Source: Nocardia fusca NBRC 14340 (GTDB lineage Bacteria > Actinomycetota > Actinomycetes > Mycobacteriales > Mycobacteriaceae). From it: DNA of 64,000 bases. Where the stretch lies: assembly GCF_001618425.1 (NCBI RefSeq), contig NZ_BDCU01000023.1, positions 62,001 through 126,000 on the forward strand, in the 5' to 3' direction. Numbering within the stretch: position 1 is the stretch's first letter; every line of letters starts with the position of its first letter. Positions 42,125 through 50,766 of the stretch are shown here, piece by piece. Below the pieces are notes generated by a model. The model had not been told where the DNA came from and made no database searches. It saw only the letters and a program-made list of their open reading frames with translations. A program made the position numbers and the translations under genes.

Positions 42125-44095
42125 ATGCCGACCTCGAACAACCCGCTGCGCCGGATCGCGTGGTTCGTGCTCGGCCTCGTGTGCGTCACCGCGGTGGCGG
42201 CGCCGGTCGCCGCGGCGGAGCAGCCCACCCGGATGGACACCTACGTCACCGATTCGGCCGGTGCGCTCGACGCCGGTGACGAACAGCGTGTCCGCGCGGC
42301 GGTCCATACCCTCTATGCCGATCACAAGGTGCGGCTCTGGGTCGCCTACGTGAACGATTTCGCCGGGGACAGCCCACAGGACTGGGCCACGCAGACCGCG
42401 CGGGAATCCGGCTTCGGCAACCGGGATCTGCTGCTGGCGGTCGCCACCCGGGATCGTGCCTACGCCTTCGACGGTGAGCGCCCGGCCGGGGTCGGTGAAT
42501 CCGAGGTCGACCGGCTGCTCACCGAGCGGGTGGAGCCCGCGCTGCGCGACAGCCGGTGGGCCGACGCGGGCGTCGCCGCGGCCCAGGGGATCGGCTCGGC
42601 AATGAGTGGGGGCGGGGTGAGTACGGGTCCGGTGCTGCTCATCGGCGCGCTGATCGTGCTCGCCCTGGCAGGTCTGCTGCTGTATCGGCGCTACCGGCGC
42701 CGGGCCCGGGACCGGGCCGAACTCGAACAGGCCCGGCAGATCGATCCCACCGACCCCACCGCCCTCGCGGCGCTACCGCTCGCGGCGCTGCACGCGCGGT
42801 CGCGGGAGATCCTCGTCGAACTCGACAACGCCGTACGGACCAGCGCCGAGGAATTGGACCTGGCTGTCGGGGAATTCGGCGGGCCGGCGGTGCTGCCCTT
42901 CCACGCCGCGCTGGAGAACGCGCGAGCTGCCACGGCGAAGGCCTTCACGATACGACAGCGGCTCGACGACGCCGTCCCGGAAACGCCGGACGAACAGCGC
43001 ACACTGCTGATCGATCTGATCACCACCGCCGGTCACGCCGACCGCGAACTCGACGCCCGCGTCGCCGAGTTCGACGCGATGCGCGATCTGCTCATCGATG
43101 CCGGGCCCCGGCTGGACGCGCTGACCCGCGATATCGTCGACCTCACCGGCCGCCTCCCGGCATCGGAAGCCGAACTGGCCCGGCTCTCGGGCGCCCATCC
43201 GGCCAGTGTGCTCGCACCGATCGCCGACAACGTCACCATGGCCCGGGAGCGGATCGCTTTCGCCGACGACTGCGTCGACGACGGCCGGCGGGAAATCGCC
43301 CGGCCCGTGGGTGAGCAGGGCGGAGCGGTCGCCGATATCCGGGCGGCCGAGGGCGCGATCGGTCAGGCCCGCACTCTGCTCGACGCCGTGGACGGCGCGG
43401 CGGCCCATATCCAGCAGGCGCGGGCGGGCCTGCCCGCCGTCCTCGACGAATTGCGCGGTGATCTCGGTGCCGCCGCCGAACTCACCGAACACGGCGGTCC
43501 GGACCTGGCGACGGCCGTCGCCGCCGCCAGGACCGTGCTGGCGCGTGCGGACACCGCCGCCGCGGCCGACCCGCTCGGTGTCTACCACGACGCGGTCGCC
43601 GCCGACGGGGACCTGGATCGCGCGCTGGCCGCGGCCGGGAAGCGGAAGACGGCCGCCGCGGACCTGACGCGCCGGCTGGATCAGGCGCTCGGCGACGCGG
43701 CCGCCCGGGTCCGGATAGCAGGCGATTTCATCGCCACCCGCCGGGGCGCGATGGACGCGATGCCGCGCACCCGGCTGTCGGAGGCCCAGCGGCACCTCGA
43801 CGAGGCGCGGCGGTTGCGCACCGCGGACCCGGCCGCCGCGCTCGATCATGCGCGCCGGGCCGCCGATCTCGGCGGTCGCGCACTGCAGGAAGCGCAGGCC
43901 GGGGTGCGGACCTGGGAGGTCCGGCGGTCGCCGTCGGGCGGGGCGCAGGCCGGTGCGATCCTGGGCGGCATCCTCATCGACAGCATGCTGCGCGGCGGGA
44001 TGGGCGGCGGTCGCGGTCACCGCGGTGGGTACCGCGCGGGGTCGTTCGGTGGGTCGGGCGGATCGCGGCGGATCAGCCGCGGCGGACGTTTCTGA
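42125..44095 (+). CDS. TPM-domain membrane protein
   Basis: The 656-residue protein has a Sec signal peptide (cleaved near AVAAAEQ, residue 31), an extracytoplasmic TPM domain (YVTDSAGALDAGDEQRV to about residue 160), one membrane helix (about 172-190, PVLLIGALIVLALAGLLLY), a long helical, coiled-coil-like region rich in Ala/Arg/Asp, and a Gly/Arg-rich tail (GGMGGGRGHRGG). TPM proteins occur in actinobacterial envelopes, some with weak phosphatase activity. It is monocistronic. The function here is unknown. Confidence 0.85.
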   Translation: MPTSNNPLRRIAWFVLGLVCVTAVAAPVAAAEQPTRMDTYVTDSAGALDAGDEQRVRAAVHTLYADHKVRLWVAYVNDFAGDSPQDWATQTARESGFGNRDLLLAVATRDRAYAFDGERPAGVGESEVDRLLTERVEPALRDSRWADAGVAAAQGIGSAMSGGGVSTGPVLLIGALIVLALAGLLLYRRYRRRARDRAELEQARQIDPTDPTALAALPLAALHARSREILVELDNAVRTSAEELDLAVGEFGGPAVLPFHAALENARAATAKAFTIRQRLDDAVPETPDEQRTLLIDLITTAGHADRELDARVAEFDAMRDLLIDAGPRLDALTRDIVDLTGRLPASEAELARLSGAHPASVLAPIADNVTMARERIAFADDCVDDGRREIARPVGEQGGAVADIRAAEGAIGQARTLLDAVDGAAAHIQQARAGLPAVLDELRGDLGAAAELTEHGGPDLATAVAAARTVLARADTAAAADPLGVYHDAVAADGDLDRALAAAGKRKTAAADLTRRLDQALGDAAARVRIAGDFIATRRGAMDAMPRTRLSEAQRHLDEARRLRTADPAAALDHARRAADLGGRALQEAQAGVRTWEVRRSPSGGAQAGAILGGILIDSMLRGGMGGGRGHRGGYRAGSFGGSGGSRRISRGGRF

Positions 44096-44253
44096 GCGGC
44101 CACGGAACCGCCCGCGTGTCGGTATCAGTGCGCGGTTTTACGTTTCGAGGAAGAAAATGCCGGCTTCGGGTGCCGGTGCGGTGGAGGGCCATGACGATGG
44201 AGCCGTTGCCATCCGGCACCTGACCACGCTCGACAACCCCGGGGAGAAAGACC

Positions 44254-45480
44254 ATGCTCGAGCCCGCCATCGCCTTGCCCGCGGCCGGAGAAACCATCTT
44301 CGACAGTTACCACCGACTGCGCCGCCGCGGTTCCGTCGTGCCCATCGAACTGCCCGGGAACGTGCCGGCCTGGCTCGCTGTCGGCCACCGGGCCGTCGGC
44401 GAGATCCTGGCCGGTGACGGCACCGTATTCAGCAAAGACGCCAGGAATTGCCCCGCGCTCCGCGATGGCACCATCCCCCCGGATTGGCCGCTGCGTGCGC
44501 TGACCGACTCCGACCATATGCTCAACCGGGACGGCGAGGACCACCGGCGGTTGCGCCGGGCGATCGGGCACGCGTTCACCCCGGCGCGTACGGCCGCGCT
44601 GGAACCGCGTATCCGGCAGATCGCGACCGAACTCGTCAACGATCTACCCACCGAGACCGGACAGGTCGACCTCACCACGGCGTTCACCATCCCCTTACCG
44701 GTGCGTGTGATCTGCGAACTCTTCGGGGTGGCGCGGGGTGAACAGCACCAGATCCGGTGCTGGGTGGGCATGCTCGTCTCCCATACGAGCACAGGCGAGG
44801 AGATGCAAACCGCACTCACCGAGATGCGCGCCTACCTCGCCGAACTGCTTGCGCGCAAACGCCGTGTTCCCGGCGACGATCTCACCACCGCGCTGCTGGC
44901 GGCCGACGCGGACCGTGCGCTGAGCGACGAGGAGATGGTCGATATGTTGTGGCTCGTCCTCAGCGCCGGGCACGAAACCACCGTGCACCTGCTGGGCAAC
45001 GCGGTGGTGACCCTGTGCGCACATCCGGGCGAACTTGCCCGGGCCCGGCGCGAGAACCGGTGGGCCGACGTGATCGAGGAAATGCTGCGATACCGGTCGC
45101 CGGCGTGTGTGATGTTCAACCGCTACGCTCTGCGGGACGTGGTCATCGACGGTGTCGATATACCCGCCGGCGCGATAGTGGGTTGGTACGCCGGTGTCGG
45201 CCGCGACCCCGATCGGTACCCGGAGGCGGAAGTCTTCGATATCGATCGCGACCACCGCGACCAACTGGCCTTCGGCAAGGGACCGCATTTCTGTCTCGGC
45301 GCGCCGTTGGCGCGGCTGGAGGGACGCATCGCGCTGACCACACTGTTCCAAGCATTTCCACGACTGGCCCTCGCCTGCCACCCGGACCTGATTCCCTACA
45401 GCCCGCAGATCATCACATGTGGCCCGCTCTCCCTCCCGGTATACCTCGACCCGCCGTACAGCACCGCGCGGGGAACCTGA
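44254..45480 (+). CDS. Cytochrome P450
   Basis: The 408-residue soluble P450 has the oxygen-binding I-helix AGHETT (238-243), the ExxR motif in EEMLRYRSP, and the heme loop FGKGPHFCLG with Cys347. The family is near bacterial CYP107/CYP105-type enzymes by general pattern, but I cannot name it. No ferredoxin gene is adjacent, so redox partners lie elsewhere. The following AraC-type gene overlaps its 3' end or starts 22 bases after it, suggesting co-regulation. Confidence 0.9.
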   Translation: MLEPAIALPAAGETIFDSYHRLRRRGSVVPIELPGNVPAWLAVGHRAVGEILAGDGTVFSKDARNCPALRDGTIPPDWPLRALTDSDHMLNRDGEDHRRLRRAIGHAFTPARTAALEPRIRQIATELVNDLPTETGQVDLTTAFTIPLPVRVICELFGVARGEQHQIRCWVGMLVSHTSTGEEMQTALTEMRAYLAELLARKRRVPGDDLTTALLAADADRALSDEEMVDMLWLVLSAGHETTVHLLGNAVVTLCAHPGELARARRENRWADVIEEMLRYRSPACVMFNRYALRDVVIDGVDIPAGAIVGWYAGVGRDPDRYPEAEVFDIDRDHRDQLAFGKGPHFCLGAPLARLEGRIALTTLFQAFPRLALACHPDLIPYSPQIITCGPLSLPVYLDPPYSTARGT

Positions 45481-45502
45481 ACGCATCGCCGAACTGCTTT
45501 GC

Positions 45503-45961
45503 ATGATCGCGGTGGGGGATCTGGGCCCGCAACGTGCGCATGCTGCCGAAACGGCGGAGCAGGTGCGGCGCTTCGTCCGCGAGAACGCCGGTACCGCGAA
45601 TCTACGTCTATCCGAGGTCGCCCGGTCGCTCGACTGGTCCCCGCGGCAGTTGCGGCTCGCGCTGCACCAGGCCGGGACGACATATCGGGAGGTGCGCCAG
45701 GACGAGACCCTGCGCATCGCCCGGGATCTGCTGACGCGCAACGGACCGCATGCGATGGCTGTCGGAGAGGTCGCGGTGCGTTGCGGGTTCACCCGAACCT
45801 GGTTCTCCGAGGCGTTCAAAGCGCGTTACGGCGAAACACCACGGGAGTACCAGAAGCGGGTCTGGGCGGTGTACGGCGGATCGACTGCGGCGAGCACGGC
45901 CGAGTCCGGTACCGGCAGTGGCCGACTCGGGGACCCTGTGCCGACGTTCAGGGCGAAATGA
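45503..45961 (+). CDS. AraC-family transcriptional regulator, DNA-binding part only
   Basis: The 152-residue protein carries both helix-turn-helix motifs of the AraC domain (LRLSEVARSLDWSPRQLRLALHQAG and MAVGEVAVRCGFTRTWFSEAFK, then GETPREYQKRV). The normal N-terminal sensor domain is absent. The frame extends upstream to GTG 45419 inside the P450 gene, and the residues just before Met (ERIAELLC) look family-like, so the start is uncertain and the gene may be a 5'-truncated regulator. Its last 14 bases overlap the convergent phosphodiesterase gene. Confidence 0.75.
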   Translation: MIAVGDLGPQRAHAAETAEQVRRFVRENAGTANLRLSEVARSLDWSPRQLRLALHQAGTTYREVRQDETLRIARDLLTRNGPHAMAVGEVAVRCGFTRTWFSEAFKARYGETPREYQKRVWAVYGGSTAASTAESGTGSGRLGDPVPTFRAK

Positions 45962-47078
45962 TGAGCGGCACCAATTGTTCGTCCGGCGTCCGGGCGCCGT
46001 GGTGGCCGGCCATTGCCGACTCCAGTGGTTCGTGCTCGGGTCGCACCAGCACGGTGCGACCCTGCGCGACGGCGAGGAGATCCCCGATCCGGTCGGCGAT
46101 CACCGGAGTGGGTGGCGTGGGGCCGAACCAGTGCTCGTCCAGGGCCTGCTCACGGGTCACCACCTGGGCGTGCCCCGACAGCTGCTCCCGCCAGGTCGCC
46201 AGCGCGTCGGCTCGCGCGGCGGCGCGTTCGAGGTAGATGTGGCGGACCCGGGCCTCGCCCGCGATCAGGGCTACGTCGCGGTGCAGCACCTCGGAGTCGT
46301 CGAGGTCGATCGCGTGGCCGGCGTGGATCATCCCGTGATCGCCGGTGACCAGCAGGGTGCAGGTGCCGGGCAGTTCGCCGAGTAGTCCGGCCGCGAACGC
46401 GTCGATATCCCGCAGGACCGCCAGGGCCTCGGGTGATTCGGGTCCGTGCAGGTGACCGGTCGAGTCGAGGTCGGGGAAGTAGGCGTAGGCGAATCGCGAA
46501 CCCGTACCCGGATGACGGGCGACCGCCAGGATTCCGGCGCGGACTTCGTCGAGCGTGGTGGCGGGGTGCAGGATTCCAGGTGCGCGGAATGATGCCCGGG
46601 TCAGGCCGGAGCGCACCTGATACTCCGGGACCACATAGTGCACCTCCACGCCGCGCGCGGCGAGGTCCTGCAGGCGGCTCGGGCGCGGTTGCGCCGATTC
46701 GGGCGGGTAGGTCTCGCGTGCGTCGTCACCGGTCGCGGAGTCGAATCGCCAGCGCAGGGAGTTGAACAGCCGCATGCCGTCGGCGGCGGGCACGGCGAAG
46801 CTGTAGCCGATGATGCCGTGCGTCGCGCAGGGCGCGCCGAGCGCCAGACTGGTGAGGCTGGTCGCGGTGGTCGCCGGGAAACCGGCGGTGAGCGTGGTGG
46901 TCAGGTGCGCCGCCAGCGTGGGGGCGAGGTCACGGTGGCGCGCGAGTAGTTCGGCGCCCAGACCGTCGATCAGCAGCAACACGACGTCCCGGTTGGGGGC
47001 GAGGCCGAGTGGGCCGGGCGAATCCGGCCCGAACGACGCGGCGATGGAGGGGAGGATATCGGCGAGCGTGTACTGCAC
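45948..47078 (-). CDS. Alkaline-phosphatase-superfamily nucleotide pyrophosphatase/phosphodiesterase
   Basis: The 376-residue protein shows the two-metal phosphoryl-transfer motifs: LLLIDGLGAELL, the nucleophile region TTATSLTSLALG (Thr), YFPDLDSTGH, TGDHGM and GHHG. These fit type I phosphodiesterase/nucleotide pyrophosphatases. No signal peptide is evident. The substrate is unknown. GTG 47078 is the likely start. Confidence 0.88.
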   Translation of the reverse strand: MQYTLADILPSIAASFGPDSPGPLGLAPNRDVVLLLIDGLGAELLARHRDLAPTLAAHLTTTLTAGFPATTATSLTSLALGAPCATHGIIGYSFAVPAADGMRLFNSLRWRFDSATGDDARETYPPESAQPRPSRLQDLAARGVEVHYVVPEYQVRSGLTRASFRAPGILHPATTLDEVRAGILAVARHPGTGSRFAYAYFPDLDSTGHLHGPESPEALAVLRDIDAFAAGLLGELPGTCTLLVTGDHGMIHAGHAIDLDDSEVLHRDVALIAGEARVRHIYLERAAARADALATWREQLSGHAQVVTREQALDEHWFGPTPPTPVIADRIGDLLAVAQGRTVLVRPEHEPLESAMAGHHGARTPDEQLVPLIISP

Positions 47079-47420
47079 AGGTTCCCATGGTGCAGTACCG
47101 GGGCGAGCCAGGAGGGAATCCGCGGGAAGATCGGCTGCGGGGCCGGCATCCTGCCCCTGCCGTCGCGCTCGTCGCGATGCGGGATCTTGCCGGTCGGCCG
47201 GGGTCGACGTGATCGGCCGGCGGCGATCCTCATGGTCTATCGCGCGTGCGGGAAGCCGTGTCTGGGGATGCCGCCGAGCGGCGTGACTCGGTAGCGCGTT
47301 CTGCTCCCCTTCGACCCGGACGGTGCGAAATGTTCACACGGGCGAATTGGTTAGATTGCATCATGCATGTTATGTGTACGATGCACATCGGCTGACTTTC
47401 GCATATCGAGGAGCACGCTC
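47079..47420. other. Divergent region before the MFS gene
   Basis: No gene is supported in these 342 bases. An imperfect 29-bp palindrome (see 47357-47385) lies near the right end, and GAGGAG precedes GTG 47421. Confidence 0.5.
47357..47385. promoter_or_regulatory. Imperfect palindrome, possible operator of the MFS gene
   Basis: TGCATC (47357-47362) and GATGCA (47380-47385) are inverted around an AT-rich centre, in otherwise GC-rich DNA. Position and symmetry suggest a TetR- or MarR-type operator; no such regulator gene is adjacent. Confidence 0.35.
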
Positions 47421-49925
47421 GTGACCAAACCCGAACCCGTCGTCCGCCCCGCGGCGGTACTGGCGGTGCTCGCATACGCCGGGATCGTGGCGTCGTTGAC
47501 GCAGACCCTGGTGATGCCGTTGCTCGGGCAGCTACCGGAGATCCTGAACACCGAACCCTCGAACGCGACCTGGGTGGTGACCGCGAGCCTGCTGGCCAGC
47601 GCGGTGACGACCCCGGTCGCGGGCCGGCTCGGTGATCTGCTCGGTAAGCGGCCCGTGCTGGTGGGATCGGTGGTCCCGCTCGTCATCGGCTCGGTGATCT
47701 GTGCCGTGTCCTCTTCGCTGTGGCCGATGCTGATCGGCCGCGGTCTGCAGGGGATGGGCGTGGGCCTGATCCCGGTCGGTATCGCCGCCCTGCGCGATCT
47801 CCTGCCGCCGGCCAAACTCGGCTCCGGTATCGCGCTGATCAGTTCCTCGCTCGGCGTCGGTGGCGCGCTCGGGCTCCCGCTGGCCGCCGCGGTCGTCGAA
47901 TACAGCAGCTGGCGTTACCTGTTCTGGGGCGTCGCAGCGCTGGCGGCGGTGGCCGGTGCGCTGATCTTCGCGGTGGTGCCGTCGACGCCGCCGCGGGCCG
48001 AGCGCGGCCGGTTCGACGTATTGGGCGCACTCGGTCTGGGAGCCGCCCTGGTCTGCCTGCTGCTGGCCGTATCGAAGGGCGCGAGCTGGGGCTGGACCAG
48101 TGTCACGACGATCTCCCTGTTCGTCGCCGCCGTGGTGGTGTTGCTGCTGTGGGGCGCGTGGGAGCTGCGCTCGCGTGATCCGCTGGTCGACCTGCGCGTC
48201 ACCGCCCGTCCCCGGGTACTGCTGACCAACGCCGCCTCGATCGTCATCGGTATGTCGATGTTCGCGCAGGCGTTGATCTTCCCGCAGCTGCTGCAGCTGC
48301 CGGAGGCCACCGGCTACGGCCTGGGCCAGTCGATGGTCGCCATGGGTCTGTGGATGGCGCCCGGTGGTCTGATGATGATGTTGTCCTCGCCGCTCAGCGC
48401 GAAACTGTCCGCGCTGGCCGGGCCCAAGGTGACGCTGATCCTCGGCGCGATCATCATCGCGGCCGGATACGGCGCCTCGGTACCGCTCATGGGTGAGCCC
48501 TGGGGCCTGATGGTCGGCGCGATCATCATCAGTCTCGGCGTGGGCTTCGCCTACGGCGCCATGCCCGCACTGATCATGAGCGCGGTGCCGATCACCGAAA
48601 CCTCGGCCGCCAACAGCTTCAACACCCTCATGCGCTCGATCGGTACCTCGGTGGCGTCGGCGGCCATCGGCGCGGTGCTGGCCGAGATGAGCACCACCTT
48701 CGCCGGTGGGATCTCGGTGCCCACCGAGAACGGTTTCAAGGTCGGCATCCTGATCGGTTGCGGGGTCGCCGCGGCGGCCGCGGTCATCGCCCTGACCATC
48801 CCCACCGCCAAACGCGCCGCCGCGGCCGCGGTCGCCGGCGCACAACCCGAGACCGCGAAACCCGACATGGTGCACGCGGTCGCCGAAGCGGTTCCCGCCG
48901 CTCCGGCCGGTCTCTCGGTGGAAGCCGAGCGGGTCGTCGGCGATGCCGAAGCGGGCCGGCCCGAGGCCAACGGTTCGGTGCCCACCGCGGCCCCGCGGCA
49001 CGCGGCCCCCGAACCGGCGCCGGCGTCCTTCGCCGCGGCGGAAACCGACGCGACCGCCTCGGCCGGAACTGCGCCGCAGCCGAGCGGAAGCGGATCCATC
49101 CTGTTCGGCCGAGTAAACGACGCGCGGGGTGTCGCCGTGATCGGCGCGACTCTCACGCTGATCTCGCCGTCGGGCCGGCAACTGGGCCGGGCGCTGTCCG
49201 GGCCGGACGGTTTCTACGAGATCACGGCCCCGGCCCCCGGTACGTATGTGCTGATCGCCTCGGCCGAGGGGCGCCGCCCCGACGCGTCCACCGCGATCCT
49301 GGGGAGCAACCCGGTCTCCTACGACGTGACCCTCACCACGCTCGCCGGCCTCACCGGCACGGTCGCGCGTATCGGCGACGGCGCCCCGGTGTCCGGCGCC
49401 ACCGTCACCGCCCTGGATATGCGCGGTGAGGTGCTGGCCGCCGCGGAATCCGACGGCACCGGCGGATTCGACCTCGCGGGCCTGCCCGAAGGCGAGTTCA
49501 CCGTGGCGGTCAGCGCGTTCGGCTACCATCCGACCGCGGTGTCGGCGCGGGTGAGCAGCCGGGACACCGTACTGCTCGAGGTGCTGCTGCGCCCGGGCGT
49601 GCGGGTGGCGGGCGTGGTGCGCGGCGGCGGCCGGCCGCTGGCGCAGGCCCGGGTCACCTTGACCGATTCCCTCGGCAATGTGATCGAGACCGTGGCCACG
49701 GACGCGGACGGGTCCTATGCGTTCGGGAACCTGGACGGGGGCACCTACACGGTCGTGGCGACCGGGTACGCGCCGTCCACGGCCCAGGTACACGTCGGCG
49801 AGCACGACGTGGACGGGCTCGATATGGACCTGCGCGCGGAACCGCTCCCCGGCTCGGACGGCCCGGACGAGGTGGACAGCGAACAGTTCGGCGAGCTGCC
49901 GGAGGTACACAAGAGCTCCTGGTGA
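47421..49925 (+). CDS. MFS drug-efflux-like transporter fused to carboxypeptidase-regulatory-like repeats
   Basis: The 834-residue protein has an N-terminal MFS part (about 1-470) of the DHA2 EmrB/QacA type, with VAGRLGDLLGKRPVLVGS and about 14 hydrophobic segments. An Ala/Pro/Glu-rich linker (470-560) leads to three carboxypeptidase-D-like beta-sandwich repeats (FGRVNDARGVAVIGATLTL; GTVARIGDGAPVSGATVTAL; GVVRGGGRPLAQARVTL). The last residues ELPEVHKSSW copy the S14 C-terminus. GTG 47421 follows GAGGAG. The substrate is unknown; the repeats probably lie on one face of the membrane as a binding module. Confidence 0.88.
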   Translation: MTKPEPVVRPAAVLAVLAYAGIVASLTQTLVMPLLGQLPEILNTEPSNATWVVTASLLASAVTTPVAGRLGDLLGKRPVLVGSVVPLVIGSVICAVSSSLWPMLIGRGLQGMGVGLIPVGIAALRDLLPPAKLGSGIALISSSLGVGGALGLPLAAAVVEYSSWRYLFWGVAALAAVAGALIFAVVPSTPPRAERGRFDVLGALGLGAALVCLLLAVSKGASWGWTSVTTISLFVAAVVVLLLWGAWELRSRDPLVDLRVTARPRVLLTNAASIVIGMSMFAQALIFPQLLQLPEATGYGLGQSMVAMGLWMAPGGLMMMLSSPLSAKLSALAGPKVTLILGAIIIAAGYGASVPLMGEPWGLMVGAIIISLGVGFAYGAMPALIMSAVPITETSAANSFNTLMRSIGTSVASAAIGAVLAEMSTTFAGGISVPTENGFKVGILIGCGVAAAAAVIALTIPTAKRAAAAAVAGAQPETAKPDMVHAVAEAVPAAPAGLSVEAERVVGDAEAGRPEANGSVPTAAPRHAAPEPAPASFAAAETDATASAGTAPQPSGSGSILFGRVNDARGVAVIGATLTLISPSGRQLGRALSGPDGFYEITAPAPGTYVLIASAEGRRPDASTAILGSNPVSYDVTLTTLAGLTGTVARIGDGAPVSGATVTALDMRGEVLAAAESDGTGGFDLAGLPEGEFTVAVSAFGYHPTAVSARVSSRDTVLLEVLLRPGVRVAGVVRGGGRPLAQARVTLTDSLGNVIETVATDADGSYAFGNLDGGTYTVVATGYAPSTAQVHVGEHDVDGLDMDLRAEPLPGSDGPDEVDSEQFGELPEVHKSSW

Positions 49926-49928
49926 GCT
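49890..49928 (+). repeat. rpsN 3'-end repeat, copy C (end of the MFS gene)
   Basis: These 39 bases match rpsN 37345-37383 at 35 positions, in the same reading frame and with the same stop codon, including 21 identical bases at the right. Copies A and C bracket the 12.5-kb island as direct repeats. Confidence 0.8.
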
Positions 49929-49949
49929 CCGGGTACGGAAGCTGAACGA

Positions 49950-49985
49950 ACCAGGGCCCCGGAGCAACTGCTCCGGGGCCCTGGT
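49950..49985 (+). terminator. Strong terminator after the MFS gene
   Basis: A perfect 17-bp stem (49950-49966 with 49969-49985) with a 2-base loop, rich in CCAGGGCCCCGG. Little T-run follows. It lies 24 bases after the MFS stop. Confidence 0.85.
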
Positions 49986-50104
49986 CGCTTCGATACCGTC
50001 GGGTGAACTCGGCGCGGGTTGCGCACGTAATCACCGATTCGTGGCCGGCCCTGCTGTAGGACTCGCGGGGCCGGAACCGCGCGTGCGGTTGTCCAGGCCT
50101 TCGC

Positions 50105-50512
50105 CTACCGGTCGCCGCCCTTACCGTCGAGGGCGAGCGTGATCAGGTTCACGATCTGCTGCTGGCCGGTGGTCAGCATGTCGAACTCGCTCCGCATCTC
50201 CAGGGTCAATGTGTCGACCCTGCCGTTCAGCTGTCCGAGTTCGCCGCGGATGTCGGTGATGTCGCCGCGGATCCCGGTGATGTCGCCGCGGATATCGGCG
50301 ATATCTGACCTGGTCGCGTTGTGAAGACGCATGTTCTGTTCACGGAACTCCCGCAGCTCGATCCGAAGCTCCGAGGTGTCGCGATCCGCCCCGCCCGCAA
50401 GCACCCGAGCCGCAGCCGCATCCTTCTCGCTGCGCTGCAATCGATGCTTGATATCTCCCATTTCACTCTCGAGGGCCGAAAGCCGGTCCTCGAAGTTCCC
50501 CTTCTCCGTCAT
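50105..50512 (-). CDS. Small coiled-coil protein with heptad repeats
   Basis: The 135-residue protein is almost wholly helical and charged. Residues 70-95 contain near-exact heptads of the form DIRGDIT/GIRGDIT/DIRGELG. No signal peptide, membrane segment or catalytic motif is visible. It resembles generic actinobacterial coiled-coil proteins without known function. It is transcribed away from rpsH. Confidence 0.65.
   Translation of the reverse strand: MTEKGNFEDRLSALESEMGDIKHRLQRSEKDAAAARVLAGGADRDTSELRIELREFREQNMRLHNATRSDIADIRGDITGIRGDITDIRGELGQLNGRVDTLTLEMRSEFDMLTTGQQQIVNLITLALDGKGGDR
50241..50303. repeat. Three 21-bp tandem repeats inside the coiled-coil gene
   Basis: Units begin TCGCCGCGGAT at 50241, 50262 and 50283 and differ by a few bases. 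They encode one heptad each, so they keep the coiled-coil register. Confidence 0.75.
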
Positions 50513-50766
50513 ATCGGCCAGATTACCTGGTCAAGGGGGTATTCCGGGGCCCTGATTTTGTCCTACTCGAGCCAGCTCCTACACTAGACCGGTTGCCAGG
50601 GCACTTCTGTGTCCATGGGCGGCCTGACGTGGCTGCCCGGGCGATGCGAACTCATCCGGCGGCGACTGCCGTCCGGACCAGCCGAATTGCTGTAGGCCCA
50701 CGGCCCGCGCCCACTGGCGTGGGTGTTGTATGGGAACCGCAGCGAGAAAGGTGTCGAGGTCGAACT

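Noticed and set aside
37384..49889. Integrase, transposase or phage genes expected for an integrated island
   Set aside because: I looked through both strands and found none, so I do not call a mobile element, only the repeats.
47532..49967. An 811-codon minus-strand frame opposite the MFS gene
   Set aside because: Low-complexity His/Arg/Asp composition typical of antisense of GC-rich genes.
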